Below are positions 1-7,975 of a DNA stretch of 35,561 nt, piece after piece. Source of the stretch: Alicyclobacillus suci (GTDB lineage: Bacteria > Bacillota > Bacilli > Alicyclobacillales > Alicyclobacillaceae); assembly GCF_017329615.1 (NCBI RefSeq), contig NZ_JAFMTW010000036.1:1-35561 (forward strand), given 5' to 3'. Below the pieces are notes generated by a model, which saw only the letters and a list, made by a program, of their open reading frames with translations, had not been told where the DNA came from and ran no database searches. A program made the position numbers and the translations under genes. Numbering within the stretch: the first letter of the stretch is position 1; every line of letters begins with the position of its first letter.

Positions 1-81
1 AAGAGGTTACGGCTTCTTTTTTGGCTCATACTCGATGAACTCTTCGGAACGGATTTCGACATAAGCAAGGTTGTTGCATAG
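1..81 (+). mobile_element. Probable insertion-sequence end (C-terminus of a putative transposase)
   Basis: Frame 1 is open from the window edge to a TAG at 79-81 and ends in a short peptide rich in Leu, Phe and Asp (ending ...DFDISKVVA). It has no relation to the monooxygenase that follows in the same frame. Directly after it, at about position 100, the conserved interior of a flavin monooxygenase begins with no start codon or N-terminal barrel. The simplest reading is that the right end of an insertion sequence lies between about 82 and 100 and has removed the front of the downstream gene. The transposase family cannot be named from 26 residues, and the terminal inverted repeat cannot be confirmed because the other end lies outside the window. 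Confidence 0.35.
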
Positions 82-99
82 ATCATTCAGCAGCCCCTA

Positions 100-819
100 A
101 ATATCGTATCTGCGTGGTGGGCGGAAGAAGCGAGACAGTATGGTGGGATTTTTACGGAACATGATGAACGCTACGACCGTACGCGTGAATTTGTCGAGGT
201 GTTAAAAGGGCTGTGGTCCGCGCCATCGTTCACATATCATGGAAAGTATTACGACATTGTCGATACCAAACTCAGTCCGAAACCGGTTCAACGGCCGAAT
301 CCTATTCTTTACGCCGGCGGAGAGAGTGACAAGGGAAAAGATCTGATCACTTCACACTGTGATGCGTATGTCATGCATGGTGGGACGGTCGATGAAATTG
401 ATGCGAAAATCCAAGATATGACCAATCGGAGAGCGCAGAAGGGGTTGCCGCCCTTACAATCCTACGGGATGGCAGCGTATGTGATTTGCCGCGATACGGA
501 GGAAGAAGCAAACATCGAATTGGCTCGCATTACGGATGTGAAAATGGGATCGGCGTATGACAGCTTTGACGATTTTGTATCGAAATCAGAATTGGAACAG
601 AAATTACAGTTGTATGACTATTCGGTTTCCAACCGCGGACTGCGTCCGAACCTAATCGGCACACCAGATCAGATTGCTGCGCGAATCCTTCAGTATGAGG
701 AAACAGGGCTCGATTTACTGTTGTTGCAATGTTCGCCTCAGCTTGAGGAGATGGAGCGATTTGCAAAACAGGTGATGCCACTAGTAGAAAAAAAGCGGGC
801 CGCGATGGCACAGGCTTAA
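100..819 (+). pseudogene. 5'-truncated LLM-class flavin-dependent monooxygenase
   Basis: Member of the luciferase-like monooxygenase superfamily, the group that includes alkanesulfonate and dimethylsulfone monooxygenases, which use reduced FMN and oxygen. Visible family landmarks are NIVSAWWAEEARQYGG at the start, EHDERYDRTREFVEVLKGLW, a LSPKPVQRPNPILYAGGES segment and a C-terminal IGTPDQIAARILQYEETGLD segment. Family members are about 350-380 residues; only about 240 remain, because the first ~120 residues (first TIM-barrel strands) are replaced by unrelated sequence ending in a stop at 79-81. A GTG at 199 could start a 206-residue product, but it would lack a complete barrel. The gene is most likely inactivated by an insertion. 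The 3' end is intact and followed by a terminator. Confidence 0.7.
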
Positions 820-900
820 TTTTTGCCGTGGGAGCCATGTGAGATTTATGAGGTCTATGTGAATCCGTGCGTGTACAGACCAAACGAGAACAAACATGTA

Positions 901-929
901 AGACGGCGCAGACGTGCGCCGTCTTTTTG
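901..929 (+). terminator. Rho-independent terminator after the monooxygenase remnant
   Basis: A perfect 10-bp stem (AGACGGCGCA at 901-910 with its complement at 915-924) and a GACG loop, followed by a short T run. It lies about 80 bp after the stop at 819. The stretch 825-1174 holds no other gene I can support; the open frame at 823-1017 has no ribosome binding site or recognisable protein. Confidence 0.85.
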
Positions 930-1174
930 TAGGGTTGCCCTCCTAGTTGGCTATATCAATTTTCATCCGCTGGTGCACGTGGCGTGCGCGGGTCTGCTGC
1001 ATTTGTTAAATTATTAAATGGGATTAATATCCTGAATAAATTGCTGAGCAGTCTCTGTTTGCATAAAAAAGTGGGAAGATTCCCATGATAGCAATGCTTC
1101 CAAGTGTCGCTTGACGAATAAGCTCGAATTGCTTAATGTTTTAATCAAACCTTAAATTCCATAGATTGTGATTT

Positions 1175-1189
1175 AATTTTCGAGAAATT
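1175..1189 (+). promoter_or_regulatory. CodY-box-like operator
   Basis: AATTTTCGAGAAATT matches the 15-bp CodY consensus AATTTTCWGAAAATT at 12 of 15 positions; the three mismatches are in the centre. It sits 8 bp upstream of a good -10 element and would cover the -35 region of the promoter of a peptide-binding protein gene. Oligopeptide permease genes are classic CodY targets in low-GC Gram-positives, so repression in rich conditions is plausible. Binding is inferred. Confidence 0.45.
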
Positions 1190-1193
1190 CTTA

Positions 1194-1202
1194 TGGTATA
1201 AG
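1194..1202 (+). promoter_or_regulatory. Extended -10 promoter of the peptide-binding protein gene
   Basis: TGGTATAAG is an extended -10 element (TG-N-TATAAG) about 44 bp before the start codon at 1246. No convincing -35 hexamer lies 17 bp upstream, which is usual for extended -10 promoters. The CodY-like box lies just upstream. Confidence 0.4.
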
Positions 1203-1245
1203 GTTTGGACTTTTACGAAAAACAGAGATGAATGGGGGCAATGGC

Positions 1246-2964
1246 ATGACAGCAGCATGGAAGAAAGGTCTTGGAACCGTGGCTTCCATCGGTGTGATTG
1301 GCGCGCTGTTGGCCGGATGTGGCACGAACAGCACGACGGACAACGCAACCAATGGCGGGAATGCATCGACAAGTTCAGGAAAACCTGTAGAGGGTGGCAG
1401 TATCACTTTGGATGCGATACAGGCCGTTCCTGATCTAGATCCGGCTATTGCGTTTGATACCACGTCGGCCGAGGTCGATTATGCGGTTTATGAGCAATTA
1501 GTCACCTATGATAAAGGAAGCTACAATATTGTCGGCGATTTGGCGAAGAGCTGGGAAGTTTCCCAGGATGGTAAGACGTATACGTTCCACCTTCGGCCAG
1601 GTGTGAAATTCTCCAACGGGGATCCGCTCACTTCCAAAGACTTCGTATTCGAACTCGAGCGGTTGCTGGATAAGAACATGCAGCCCAAACCTTCCCCAGG
1701 TAGCCAGTTCTTCTTGAATATTACGGGTGCGCAAGCGTACTACGATGGACAAGCCAAGACCATCAGCGGTGTGTCCACGCCAGATGATCAGACGTTAGTC
1801 ATTCATTTGGATAAGCCAGAGCAATTCTTCTTGAAAATTTTAGCGATGCCGTTCTTATCTGCCGTCGACCCGAAGTTCGTGAATCAAGTCGGCAATGCCG
1901 CGATGGATACCACGAAGGCGATGGGAACCGGACCGTTTATGTTAAAGACGAACAATCAAAGCAAGGTCGTCTTGGTCAAGAACCCACATTATTGGAAGAA
2001 AGATTCGAGCGGCAACCAACTTCCGTACCTTGACCAAATCACTATCAACATCAGTAACAACAGCCAGTTGAGCGCAATGCACTGGGAACAAGGTCAGACG
2101 GCGTTCATGAGTCCATGGCTCGAGGGTGGGGACGGTATTCCGAGTTCGCAATACCCAACCATTATGAACAACCCGAAATATAAAAATCTCGTGATGAAGC
2201 AGGATATGAACGCGGTCTTTTACTATGGTTTGAATACGAAACCAACGATTGATGGGAAACCGAATCCGCTGAGCAACGTCGACGTACGTCGTGCCATTGA
2301 GTATGGATTTGACGACAGCCAGATTGTCAAGTTGAACAATGGGGCGGTGAAGTCTTCAAATCAGCCGTTGCCCGATTCGTTGCCAGGTTACGTACAAAAA
2401 CTTGATCCATCGGCTACATATACCACGGATGTGGCGAAAGCAAAACAACTTTTGGCGAAAGCTGGTTACTCGAAGGGTCTGACCATCGATTTGTGGAATG
2501 AGAATACAGACGCAGCCAAGAAAGAAGATCAGGCGTTCCAAGAGATGATGAAGAACATCGGTATTACGGTCAACTTGCATGAGGTGACCTGGAAGGACTT
2601 CCTGACAAAATCGATGTCTGGCGATGCCCAGGCCTTCGGAACTGGTTGGAATCAAGATTTCCCTGATGCGTCCGACTTCCTGAACACCTTGTTTAATTCG
2701 AGTCAGATTCCGCAAAACAACATGACGAACTACTCGAATCCGCAGGTAGATCAGTGGCTGAACCAGGCAGAATACTCGACGGACACGGCGCAACGCAACG
2801 AATTGTACGGGAAGGTTATCAACCAAGTGATGTCTGACGCCGTCATCGTTCCGCTGTACCAAAATGTCGGTTACTACTGTGTGCAGCCGTGGGTTCATGG
2901 CTTCTACACAAGTCCTGTGATGTATGATCCCTTGGCGACCATTTGGGTAGACCCGGGTCATTAA
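1246..2964 (+). CDS. Oligopeptide ABC transporter substrate-binding lipoprotein (SBP_bac_5 family)
   Basis: Extracellular peptide-binding component of an Opp/Dpp-type importer. The signal peptide is lipoprotein-type: KK near the N-terminus, a hydrophobic stretch, then lipobox LLAGC with the lipidated Cys at residue 25, followed by a Ser/Thr/Asn/Gly-rich linker. The mature part has typical family features, for example the early LDPAIAFDTTSAEV segment, FHLRPGVKFSNGDPLTSKDFVFELERL, and a C-terminal region naming the peptide pocket. About 572 residues, a normal length. ATG 1246 is preferred over in-frame ATG 1228 because a GGGGG ribosome binding site lies 7 bp before it and it places the lipobox correctly. 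No permease or ATPase gene is adjacent, so it is an orphan binding protein that must use a transporter encoded elsewhere. A CodY-like box lies upstream. Confidence 0.92.
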   Translation: MTAAWKKGLGTVASIGVIGALLAGCGTNSTTDNATNGGNASTSSGKPVEGGSITLDAIQAVPDLDPAIAFDTTSAEVDYAVYEQLVTYDKGSYNIVGDLAKSWEVSQDGKTYTFHLRPGVKFSNGDPLTSKDFVFELERLLDKNMQPKPSPGSQFFLNITGAQAYYDGQAKTISGVSTPDDQTLVIHLDKPEQFFLKILAMPFLSAVDPKFVNQVGNAAMDTTKAMGTGPFMLKTNNQSKVVLVKNPHYWKKDSSGNQLPYLDQITINISNNSQLSAMHWEQGQTAFMSPWLEGGDGIPSSQYPTIMNNPKYKNLVMKQDMNAVFYYGLNTKPTIDGKPNPLSNVDVRRAIEYGFDDSQIVKLNNGAVKSSNQPLPDSLPGYVQKLDPSATYTTDVAKAKQLLAKAGYSKGLTIDLWNENTDAAKKEDQAFQEMMKNIGITVNLHEVTWKDFLTKSMSGDAQAFGTGWNQDFPDASDFLNTLFNSSQIPQNNMTNYSNPQVDQWLNQAEYSTDTAQRNELYGKVINQVMSDAVIVPLYQNVGYYCVQPWVHGFYTSPVMYDPLATIWVDPGH

Positions 2965-3007
2965 TCGATGGTGTGTTCGGTTGCACACCGACATTGCATA
3001 CAATCAG

Positions 3008-3054
3008 GGGTGGTTTCCGTGCGACGTCGTGTCGTTCGGTGGCCACCCTTTTTT
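3008..3054 (+). terminator. Terminator after the peptide-binding protein gene
   Basis: GGGTGG (3008-3013) pairs with CCACCC (3043-3048), with further weak pairing inside, followed by six T residues. It lies between convergent genes; the T run favours the plus-strand gene. Confidence 0.65.
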
Positions 3055-3058
3055 CCAA

Positions 3059-3790
3059 CTACGCTTGGAACTGAATCGGGTGGGTGCCAAACGTATTGGA
3101 CCAGTCCTTGATAAATAATTGTGCAGCTAATTCGTGACCGTGTGCATTCGGATGCCAGCCATCGCCCATGTAGGGCTGGTATGCTTCGTGATGAGTCGAG
3201 AAGTATGATTTCATCTGGGAAAACACGTTAAAGATATAGACGTTCTGACTGTGAAAGCGCTTGGCGGTTGCCACCTCTGAATTGAACAGATGCGTTTGGG
3301 CAACGCGATAAGTTGTATAGGAAGCGGGTGACACGGGCGATGTCACCAAAATGACCGCAGCGTGGTGTTTTAGTGCGGTGTCAATCTGCCAGTACACTTC
3401 GTGCTGAATTTCTGGGAATGGTGTGTGTCGGGCGAGATCGTTCAAACCCCCCCAAGCGATGACCACGACGTTTGGTTGAACCGTATCCAGCCACTTTAAG
3501 TACGTCTTTCGTATACTGCGCACGGTGCTACCAGGAACAGCTTTGTCAATCACGGTAAAGTGGTTGTCGCTCAATAAGTTGAGTGCATGAAATGCTCGCC
3601 TCAGATAGCCACCTTGTGTGTGTGTATCTTTTTGACCCTGTGCAACCGATGCCCCGATGACGAGAACTCGTTCATCGGACGGTGTCGAGGTCCTATCAAA
3701 TGCCTTTTTTGCGAACGCCTGTGCTGGGGCAGCGAGTATTGAGAGCGTACTGCAGATGGTGAATACGGCTGCGGATGTGCGGATGTTCAT
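3059..3790 (-). CDS. Secreted SGNH/GDSL-family hydrolase
   Basis: Predicted exported esterase or lipase-like enzyme of 243 residues. An N-terminal signal peptide (Met-Asn-Ile-Arg, hydrophobic core to about residue 20, cleavage near APAQAFA) precedes the SGNH fold. Block I is GASVAQG with nucleophile Ser48. Block III is GGLND with Asn117. Block V is DGWHPN with catalytic Asp210 and His213. The start is supported by AAGGAAGG about 7 bp upstream on the minus strand. Substrate unknown; family members act on acylated sugars, lipids or peptidoglycan acyl groups. It stands alone, divergent from the marR-like gene and convergent with the peptide-binding protein gene. Confidence 0.88.
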   Translation of the reverse strand: MNIRTSAAVFTICSTLSILAAPAQAFAKKAFDRTSTPSDERVLVIGASVAQGQKDTHTQGGYLRRAFHALNLLSDNHFTVIDKAVPGSTVRSIRKTYLKWLDTVQPNVVVIAWGGLNDLARHTPFPEIQHEVYWQIDTALKHHAAVILVTSPVSPASYTTYRVAQTHLFNSEVATAKRFHSQNVYIFNVFSQMKSYFSTHHEAYQPYMGDGWHPNAHGHELAAQLFIKDWSNTFGTHPIQFQA

Positions 3791-3916
3791 ACGATTCCTT
3801 CCTTCAAATGGAAATCAAATTGTAGTATGGTTATATTTTCCTTACTTAGGCTTCCTCATTCATGCGTGTTCAAGTGTGACAAAATGTATTTGACACAAAA
3901 TATCCAAAAATACCAC

Positions 3917-3946
3917 TTGAAGTTGTATCTGTGCGCAGTATTATAA
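3917..3946 (+). promoter_or_regulatory. Possible sigma-A promoter of the marR-MFS operon
   Basis: TTGAAG (3917-3922) and TTATAA (3941-3946) are separated by 18 bp, about 50 bp before the operon. The region 3791-3995 is AT-rich and also holds TTGACA at 3890-3895 without a good -10 partner. The choice between these is uncertain. Confidence 0.3.
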
Positions 3947-3995
3947 AGAATGCTGATGTTATTTCGTATGCAAACTTTTTGGTGTCCGAACAAAT

Positions 3996-4505
3996 ATGGA
4001 CTTTCGTGTATTGGAGGTGCAATCACTGCAGAATTCTGAACATCGTTTGCAAGGTCTCAAAGTTGATCAGATTATTCGTTCTTTCCGGCAAGTAGACCGT
4101 GCGATGGGGCAGTTGATGCGCAAACAAGGTGATAGGCTTGGTCTCACGCCCGTGCAGATGATGGTGCTGCATGTTTTGTACGAGGAACCGGATTTATCGC
4201 TTAATGAGTTGTCAGAGCGTCTGGAACTCGGGTGTAGCACGATGAGCGGCGTGGTCAAACGCATGGTTGAGGCAGGAATACTTCAGCGTGAACGGTTGGA
4301 GCAAGACCAGCGCACCATCGCGGTCAGGCTGTCCGAGCGTGGGCGCGCGCTGCAACAGCAGGCGTTTGGCGAGCAGTCGATGCTGACTGTGGCGCTTGGT
4401 GGCTTGCGGGATATGCCTGCGGAGCAGATTGACATCATGCTGAGCATTCATCGGACGTTGATAGAAATTTTAAAGAGAGAGGGAGAAAAAGAGGAGAATG
4501 AGTAA
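3996..4505 (+). CDS. MarR-family transcriptional regulator
   Basis: Winged helix-turn-helix regulator of 169 residues at most. The core runs from about residue 25: a helix ending MGQLMRKQGDRLGLTPVQMMVLHVLYEEP, the recognition region LNELSERLELGCSTMSGVVKRMVEAGILQRER, the wing DQRTIAVRLSERGRAL, and a C-terminal dimerisation helix. The start is uncertain: ATG 3996 has a weak ribosome binding site, whereas GGAGG at 4013-4017 could serve CTG 4026. Its end overlaps the following efflux pump gene by 8 bp, so the two are probably translated together. By family precedent it would repress its own operon until a drug or phenolic ligand binds; the ligand is unknown. Confidence 0.88.
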   Translation: MDFRVLEVQSLQNSEHRLQGLKVDQIIRSFRQVDRAMGQLMRKQGDRLGLTPVQMMVLHVLYEEPDLSLNELSERLELGCSTMSGVVKRMVEAGILQRERLEQDQRTIAVRLSERGRALQQQAFGEQSMLTVALGGLRDMPAEQIDIMLSIHRTLIEILKREGEKEENE

Positions 4506-6039
4506 TGCGCGAACAGGAACACCTAATGCACTGCCGGTTGCTCCAATATTCGGCGTCATGATTGCCGGTGCCTTCATCGCTTTTCTCAATCAAACGCTCA
4601 TTAATGTCGCTTTGCCGCAGATGATGGACTATCTTCATATCACGGCGACGACCGGCGACTGGTTGACCACCATTTATATGTTAGTGAACGGCGTCGTGAT
4701 TCCGATTACGGCGTTTTTGATGGAGCGGTTTACCACTCGGCAATTGTATATTACCTCGATGTCGTTATTTGCTTTAGGGACGCTGGTCTGTGCGATTGGG
4801 CCAAACTTTTCGCTGATTCTCGTGGGCCGTGTCATTCAGGCAGGCGGCGCCGGAATTCTCATGCCACTTTTGACCAACGTCATTTTCACGTTGTTCCCAC
4901 CCGAACGGCGTGGTGGTGCAATGGGGATTCTTGGTATTGCCCTGAACTTTGCGCCGGCAATTGGGCCGACGCTGTCCGGCTGGATTGTCGAGCACCACTC
5001 GTGGCGTCTGTTGTTTTTCATCATTTTGCCGATTGCCATTGCAGACATTATCGTTTCTATCTTCGTGCTTAAGAACGTAACAGAGACCAAACGGCCCAAA
5101 CTGGATTCCTTCGGGGTCGCGTTGTCGACTATTGGGTTTGGCGGCATTCTTTATGGTTTTAGCGTGGCTGGTAGCAATGGGTGGGGGAGTATCGACGTCA
5201 TCGTCAGCTTCATCGTCGGCGGTGTCAGCCTGATTTTCTTCGTTTGGCGGCAACTGGTCGTCGACCACCCTATTTTGGAGTTCCGGATTTTTCGCTATCC
5301 CATGTTTACACTGACGACGCTAATCAACGTGATTGTGACTATGGCGTTGTACGCAGGCATGATTTTGATGCCGTTGTACATGCAGGATGTACGGGGGTTC
5401 TCGCCGCTCTTGTCCGGTCTGATGCTATTGCCGGGCGGCGTCGTGATGGGGGTGATGTCTCCGATTACCGGAAAACTGTATGATCGCTTTGGTGCGCGTT
5501 GGCTCGCGGCCTTCGGTTTGGCGGTCACTGCGGTCACCACGTTTTTCCTGGCACGGTTGCAATTGGACACAACGTACCTGCACACCACGATTATCTATAC
5601 GATTCGGATGTTTGGGATGTCCATTTTGATGATGCCCATTATGACAGCAGGGTTGAACCAATTGCCACTTCATCTGAATCGTTATGGCACCGCGTTGTTA
5701 AATACCTTGCGTATGGTAAGCGGCGCGGTCGGCATGGCATTTTTGGTGACGATTATGTCGAACCGGGCGACGATGCATATCAAGGACTTGATGGCACAAG
5801 GGCACGTCTCGCCAGCTGATAAGGCGAAAGTGGCACTGGTGACCGGTCAAGGGACTGTGATGGGCATCAATGATGCATTTCTTGTCGCTACGGGTTTTGC
5901 TGTTGCTGCGTTTATTCTGTCGTTGTTTATTCGCCGTACCACGCCCATGGAGGACATCATCACCAACAGGCGGAAGAACAAGAAGCCACGGAATAAGGCT
6001 GGATCAAATCGAGCAGGCCAATTAGTACTTGAGGATTAA
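4498..6039 (+). CDS. DHA2-family (EmrB/QacA-type) multidrug efflux MFS transporter
   Basis: Proton-driven drug exporter of 513 residues with 14 predicted membrane segments in the cytoplasmic membrane. Family marks are the first helix FLNQTLINVALPQM, a motif-A-like loop after helix 2-3 (LMERFTTRQLY), motif C of antiporters (GIALNFAPAIGPTLSGW) and an Arg/Lys-rich C-terminal tail. It has an excellent ribosome binding site (GAGGAG at 4490-4495) inside the end of the marR-like gene, with which it overlaps by 8 bp. Closest named relatives by eye are LmrB- and Bmr3-like pumps of bacilli. The exported compounds cannot be told from sequence. Confidence 0.92.
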   Translation: MSNARTGTPNALPVAPIFGVMIAGAFIAFLNQTLINVALPQMMDYLHITATTGDWLTTIYMLVNGVVIPITAFLMERFTTRQLYITSMSLFALGTLVCAIGPNFSLILVGRVIQAGGAGILMPLLTNVIFTLFPPERRGGAMGILGIALNFAPAIGPTLSGWIVEHHSWRLLFFIILPIAIADIIVSIFVLKNVTETKRPKLDSFGVALSTIGFGGILYGFSVAGSNGWGSIDVIVSFIVGGVSLIFFVWRQLVVDHPILEFRIFRYPMFTLTTLINVIVTMALYAGMILMPLYMQDVRGFSPLLSGLMLLPGGVVMGVMSPITGKLYDRFGARWLAAFGLAVTAVTTFFLARLQLDTTYLHTTIIYTIRMFGMSILMMPIMTAGLNQLPLHLNRYGTALLNTLRMVSGAVGMAFLVTIMSNRATMHIKDLMAQGHVSPADKAKVALVTGQGTVMGINDAFLVATGFAVAAFILSLFIRRTTPMEDIITNRRKNKKPRNKAGSNRAGQLVLED

Positions 6040-6061
6040 GAAACTTGAGGATGAAAGCTGA

Positions 6062-6099
6062 CCTGCCAAAACAAGCCGTTTGGTTTGTTCTGGCAGGTT
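6062..6099 (+). terminator. Hairpin after the efflux operon
   Basis: CCTGCCA (6062-6068) pairs with TGGCAGG (6091-6097), extended by AACAA with TTGTT after one mismatch. Only a broken T-rich tail follows (TTGATTGTT), so termination may be weak. Confidence 0.55.
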
Positions 6100-6118
6100 G
6101 ATTGTTGTGAAACGATGG

Positions 6119-6147
6119 TTGCATTTGTCATGTGAGTTATGTATAAT
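6119..6147 (+). promoter_or_regulatory. Sigma-A promoter of tRNA-Leu
   Basis: TTGCAT (6119-6124), a 17-bp spacer and a perfect TATAAT (6142-6147), 31 bp before the first base of the mature tRNA. Confidence 0.75.
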
Positions 6148-6178
6148 CTTGTTCGTTGAGCAATTGAACGTCTCGTAT

Positions 6179-6265
6179 GCGGTCGTGGCGGAATTGGCAG
6201 ACGCGCAAGATTCAGGTTCTTGTGGGGGCAACCCCGTGGAGGTTCAAGTCCTCTCGACCGCACCA
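6179..6265 (+). tRNA. tRNA-Leu (anticodon CAG)
   Basis: Acceptor stem GCGGTCG (6179-6185) pairs with CGACCGC (6255-6261), followed by discriminator A and an encoded CCA (6263-6265). The anticodon stem CAAGA/TCTTG encloses loop TTCAGGT, giving anticodon CAG, which reads CUG. The long class II variable arm (TGGGGGCAACCCC-type stem) and the D-loop TGGCAGAC are typical of tRNA-Leu, and the T arm GGTTCAAGTCC is canonical. It is a single-gene transcription unit with its own promoter and terminator. Confidence 0.97.
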
Positions 6266-6272
6266 TAGCAGG

Positions 6273-6310
6273 ACGGCTTGTCTGTGCCTTTGCACAGACA
6301 AGCCGTTTTT
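6273..6310 (+). terminator. Strong terminator after tRNA-Leu
   Basis: A 15-bp perfect stem (6273-6287 with 6292-6306) and a CTTT loop, followed by TTTT. It lies 8 bp after the tRNA CCA end. Confidence 0.95.
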
Positions 6311-6614
6311 GCGTTTGTTTGCCCAAAGGGATTTGAAACTGTTTCATCAGAATATACACGAGATTTCGGAAGTTCTAAATAATATGTTAGGAAGGTTTAC
6401 GAAAGATGTGTGGTCGTAGATTCGCTATCTGTTATTTTGGCTGGATATGCGCGGCTTTTGATACATATATACGCTATAGGCGCGTCAAACTGCGAACGTT
6501 TGCAGATGGGATGGAAGATTTCCTGATATCGACTTATAATAGAAAAAACCGTTTGATCTACGAGCTGATGGCTCGCAATGTACACTGTTAGAGAAATAGA
6601 GGAGGCGGTCACCC
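6311..6614 (+). other. Intergenic stretch before dapF, with one doubtful small ORF
   Basis: About 300 bp. An open frame at 6406-6591 (61 codons, beginning MCGRRF) has AGGAAGG 10 bp before its ATG. Its product, rich in aromatic residues and Arg, resembles nothing I know; the MCGR start recalls SRAP/YedK proteins but nothing after it does. The dapF promoter should be here but no clear -35/-10 pair stands out. GAGGAGG just before 6615 is the dapF ribosome binding site. Confidence 0.35.
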
Positions 6615-7487
6615 TTGAAGTTCACGAAAATGCAGGCATTAGGAAACAATTACGTCTATGTGTCTTTATTTGAGACAAAGTTGCCTGATGTCTCGCTTCC
6701 AGAACTCTCAACCATTGTCAGCGACGTTCGTCGTGGAATTGGATCGGACGGTTTGATTTTGATACAAGACAGTCGTGTAGCAGATGTGGGTATGCGGATT
6801 TTTAATGCAGATGGTTCAGAAGCAGAGTCTTGTGGGAATGGATTGCGTTGTGTCGCGAAGTATGTGTATGAGCACCGATTGGTTCACACGTCAGTTTTCA
6901 GTATTGAAACAAAGGCTGGCGTCGTTGAGGCACAAGTGCACGTTCGTCCGGATGGAACTGTCAAACAGGTGACCGTAGACATGGGGGATGCCAAGTTCGG
7001 GGTAGATAGTATCCGCTATACTGGAAGTCATGCCGTTGGCGGCGATGACGTGGTTGTCCATGTCGACGATACAGAGTTGAGGGGGACCGTCGTCAACGTG
7101 GGCAATCCGCACTTTGTGACGTTGGTCGACCGAGTCGACGACAAGTACGTCGAGCAGATGGGGCCGCGGATTGAATCGCATCCAGATTTTCCGGACCGCA
7201 TCAATGCCGAATTTGTGTCGGTGATTAACCGCAGTGAAATTGACTTTCGTGTGTATGAGCGCGGCTCAGGAGTTACCTTCGCCTGTGGTACCGGCGCGTG
7301 CGCTGGTGTGGCGGCGCTTGCTCGCAAGGGCTTGGTGGACAATCGGGTGACGGTGCACCTTTTGGGCGGCGATTTAGACATAGAACTTCGCGAAGATGGC
7401 CATATTCTGATGACGGGTGAAGCAGTGACGGTAGCAGAGGGAACCTTTATGTGGCCGACGGCTGAACCCGCTTTCTTGCCACTGTAA
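6615..7487 (+). CDS. dapF: Diaminopimelate epimerase
   Basis: Converts LL- to meso-2,6-diaminopimelate without a cofactor, the penultimate step to lysine and the source of the peptidoglycan cross-linking amino acid. 290 residues with the two-lobed epimerase fold. The catalytic cysteine pair is Cys73 in ESCGNGLRC and Cys224 in ACGTGACA. N-terminal MQALGNNYVYV and the central NVGNPHFV are also diagnostic. It starts at TTG 6615 with GAGGAGG 8 bp upstream. It appears monocistronic, downstream of tRNA-Leu and convergent with the EamA-like gene. Confidence 0.96.
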   Translation: MKFTKMQALGNNYVYVSLFETKLPDVSLPELSTIVSDVRRGIGSDGLILIQDSRVADVGMRIFNADGSEAESCGNGLRCVAKYVYEHRLVHTSVFSIETKAGVVEAQVHVRPDGTVKQVTVDMGDAKFGVDSIRYTGSHAVGGDDVVVHVDDTELRGTVVNVGNPHFVTLVDRVDDKYVEQMGPRIESHPDFPDRINAEFVSVINRSEIDFRVYERGSGVTFACGTGACAGVAALARKGLVDNRVTVHLLGGDLDIELREDGHILMTGEAVTVAEGTFMWPTAEPAFLPL

Positions 7488-7507
7488 GCCTCTGGCGATA
7501 GAACGCA

Positions 7508-7545
7508 CGCGTGGCCAGGCGGTCATCATCCGGCCCAGCCACGCG
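7508..7545. terminator. Possible bidirectional hairpin between convergent genes
   Basis: CGCGTGGC (7508-7515) pairs with GCCACGCG (7538-7545), and the outer bases AGAAC/GTTCT pair loosely. There is no T run on either side, so this is a weak terminator candidate between dapF and the minus-strand glycosylation operon. Confidence 0.4.
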
Positions 7546-7587
7546 CGATGGTTCTGTTGACCACCCTATTTTTAGCGATACATTTGA

Positions 7588-7932
7588 TTATAGGGCCACT
7601 AAGCTGACCCCTGCGAGGATAATCGCGACCCCGACCCAGCGCAACGGCGGGATGTGCTCGTGGAAGACCACAATCGAGACCACGATGGCGAGTACATACG
7701 CTAGACTTTGCAGCGGGTAGAGCAGACTCAGCGACAGCTTGTTCAAGAGAAAAATCCAAATGACGGTCGCCACGACATAGAGGACAATGCCACCAATAAT
7801 CCACGGCGAGAACATGGCGACGATGACACTTTTTAAATCCGTCAGGTTTTTGTCGCGAAGCCCGTACTTCCACAAAGTTTGCCCGCCAACCAACAACACG
7901 ACGTTCGATAGCACCATGATTGCGTATAACAA
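7588..7932 (-). CDS. Small EamA/SMR-like membrane protein (ArnE/ArnF-like)
   Basis: Four-helix drug/metabolite-transporter-type protein of about 114 residues, the size of ArnE/ArnF and SMR proteins. Helices are visible at LLYAIMVLSNVVLLVGGQ, at WIIGGIVLYVVATVIWIFLL, at LYPLQSLAYVLAIVVSIVVF and at VGVAIILAGVSLVAL. The start is placed at TTG 7932 because AAGGAAGG lies 6 bp before it; the frame is open further upstream (GTG 7992), but that would overlap the preceding gene and add hydrophilic residues. It is the last gene of the minus-strand cluster, 43 bp after a GT2 glycosyltransferase. ArnE/F homologues flip undecaprenyl-phosphate-sugars, so the inferred role is flipping the lipid-linked sugar made by its neighbour. 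Confidence 0.75.
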   Translation of the reverse strand: MLYAIMVLSNVVLLVGGQTLWKYGLRDKNLTDLKSVIVAMFSPWIIGGIVLYVVATVIWIFLLNKLSLSLLYPLQSLAYVLAIVVSIVVFHEHIPPLRWVGVAIILAGVSLVAL

Positions 7933-7975
7933 CGAAAACCTTCCTTTAGACCGATGTCCCTCGCGGAGCGCTTGC

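Noticed and set aside
2356..3003. Minus-strand ORF of 215 codons
   Set aside because: Antisense to the conserved C-terminal half of the peptide-binding protein gene; no family features.
6406..6591. SRAP/YedK-like protein because it begins MCGR
   Set aside because: Only 61 codons, and nothing after the first four residues resembles that family.
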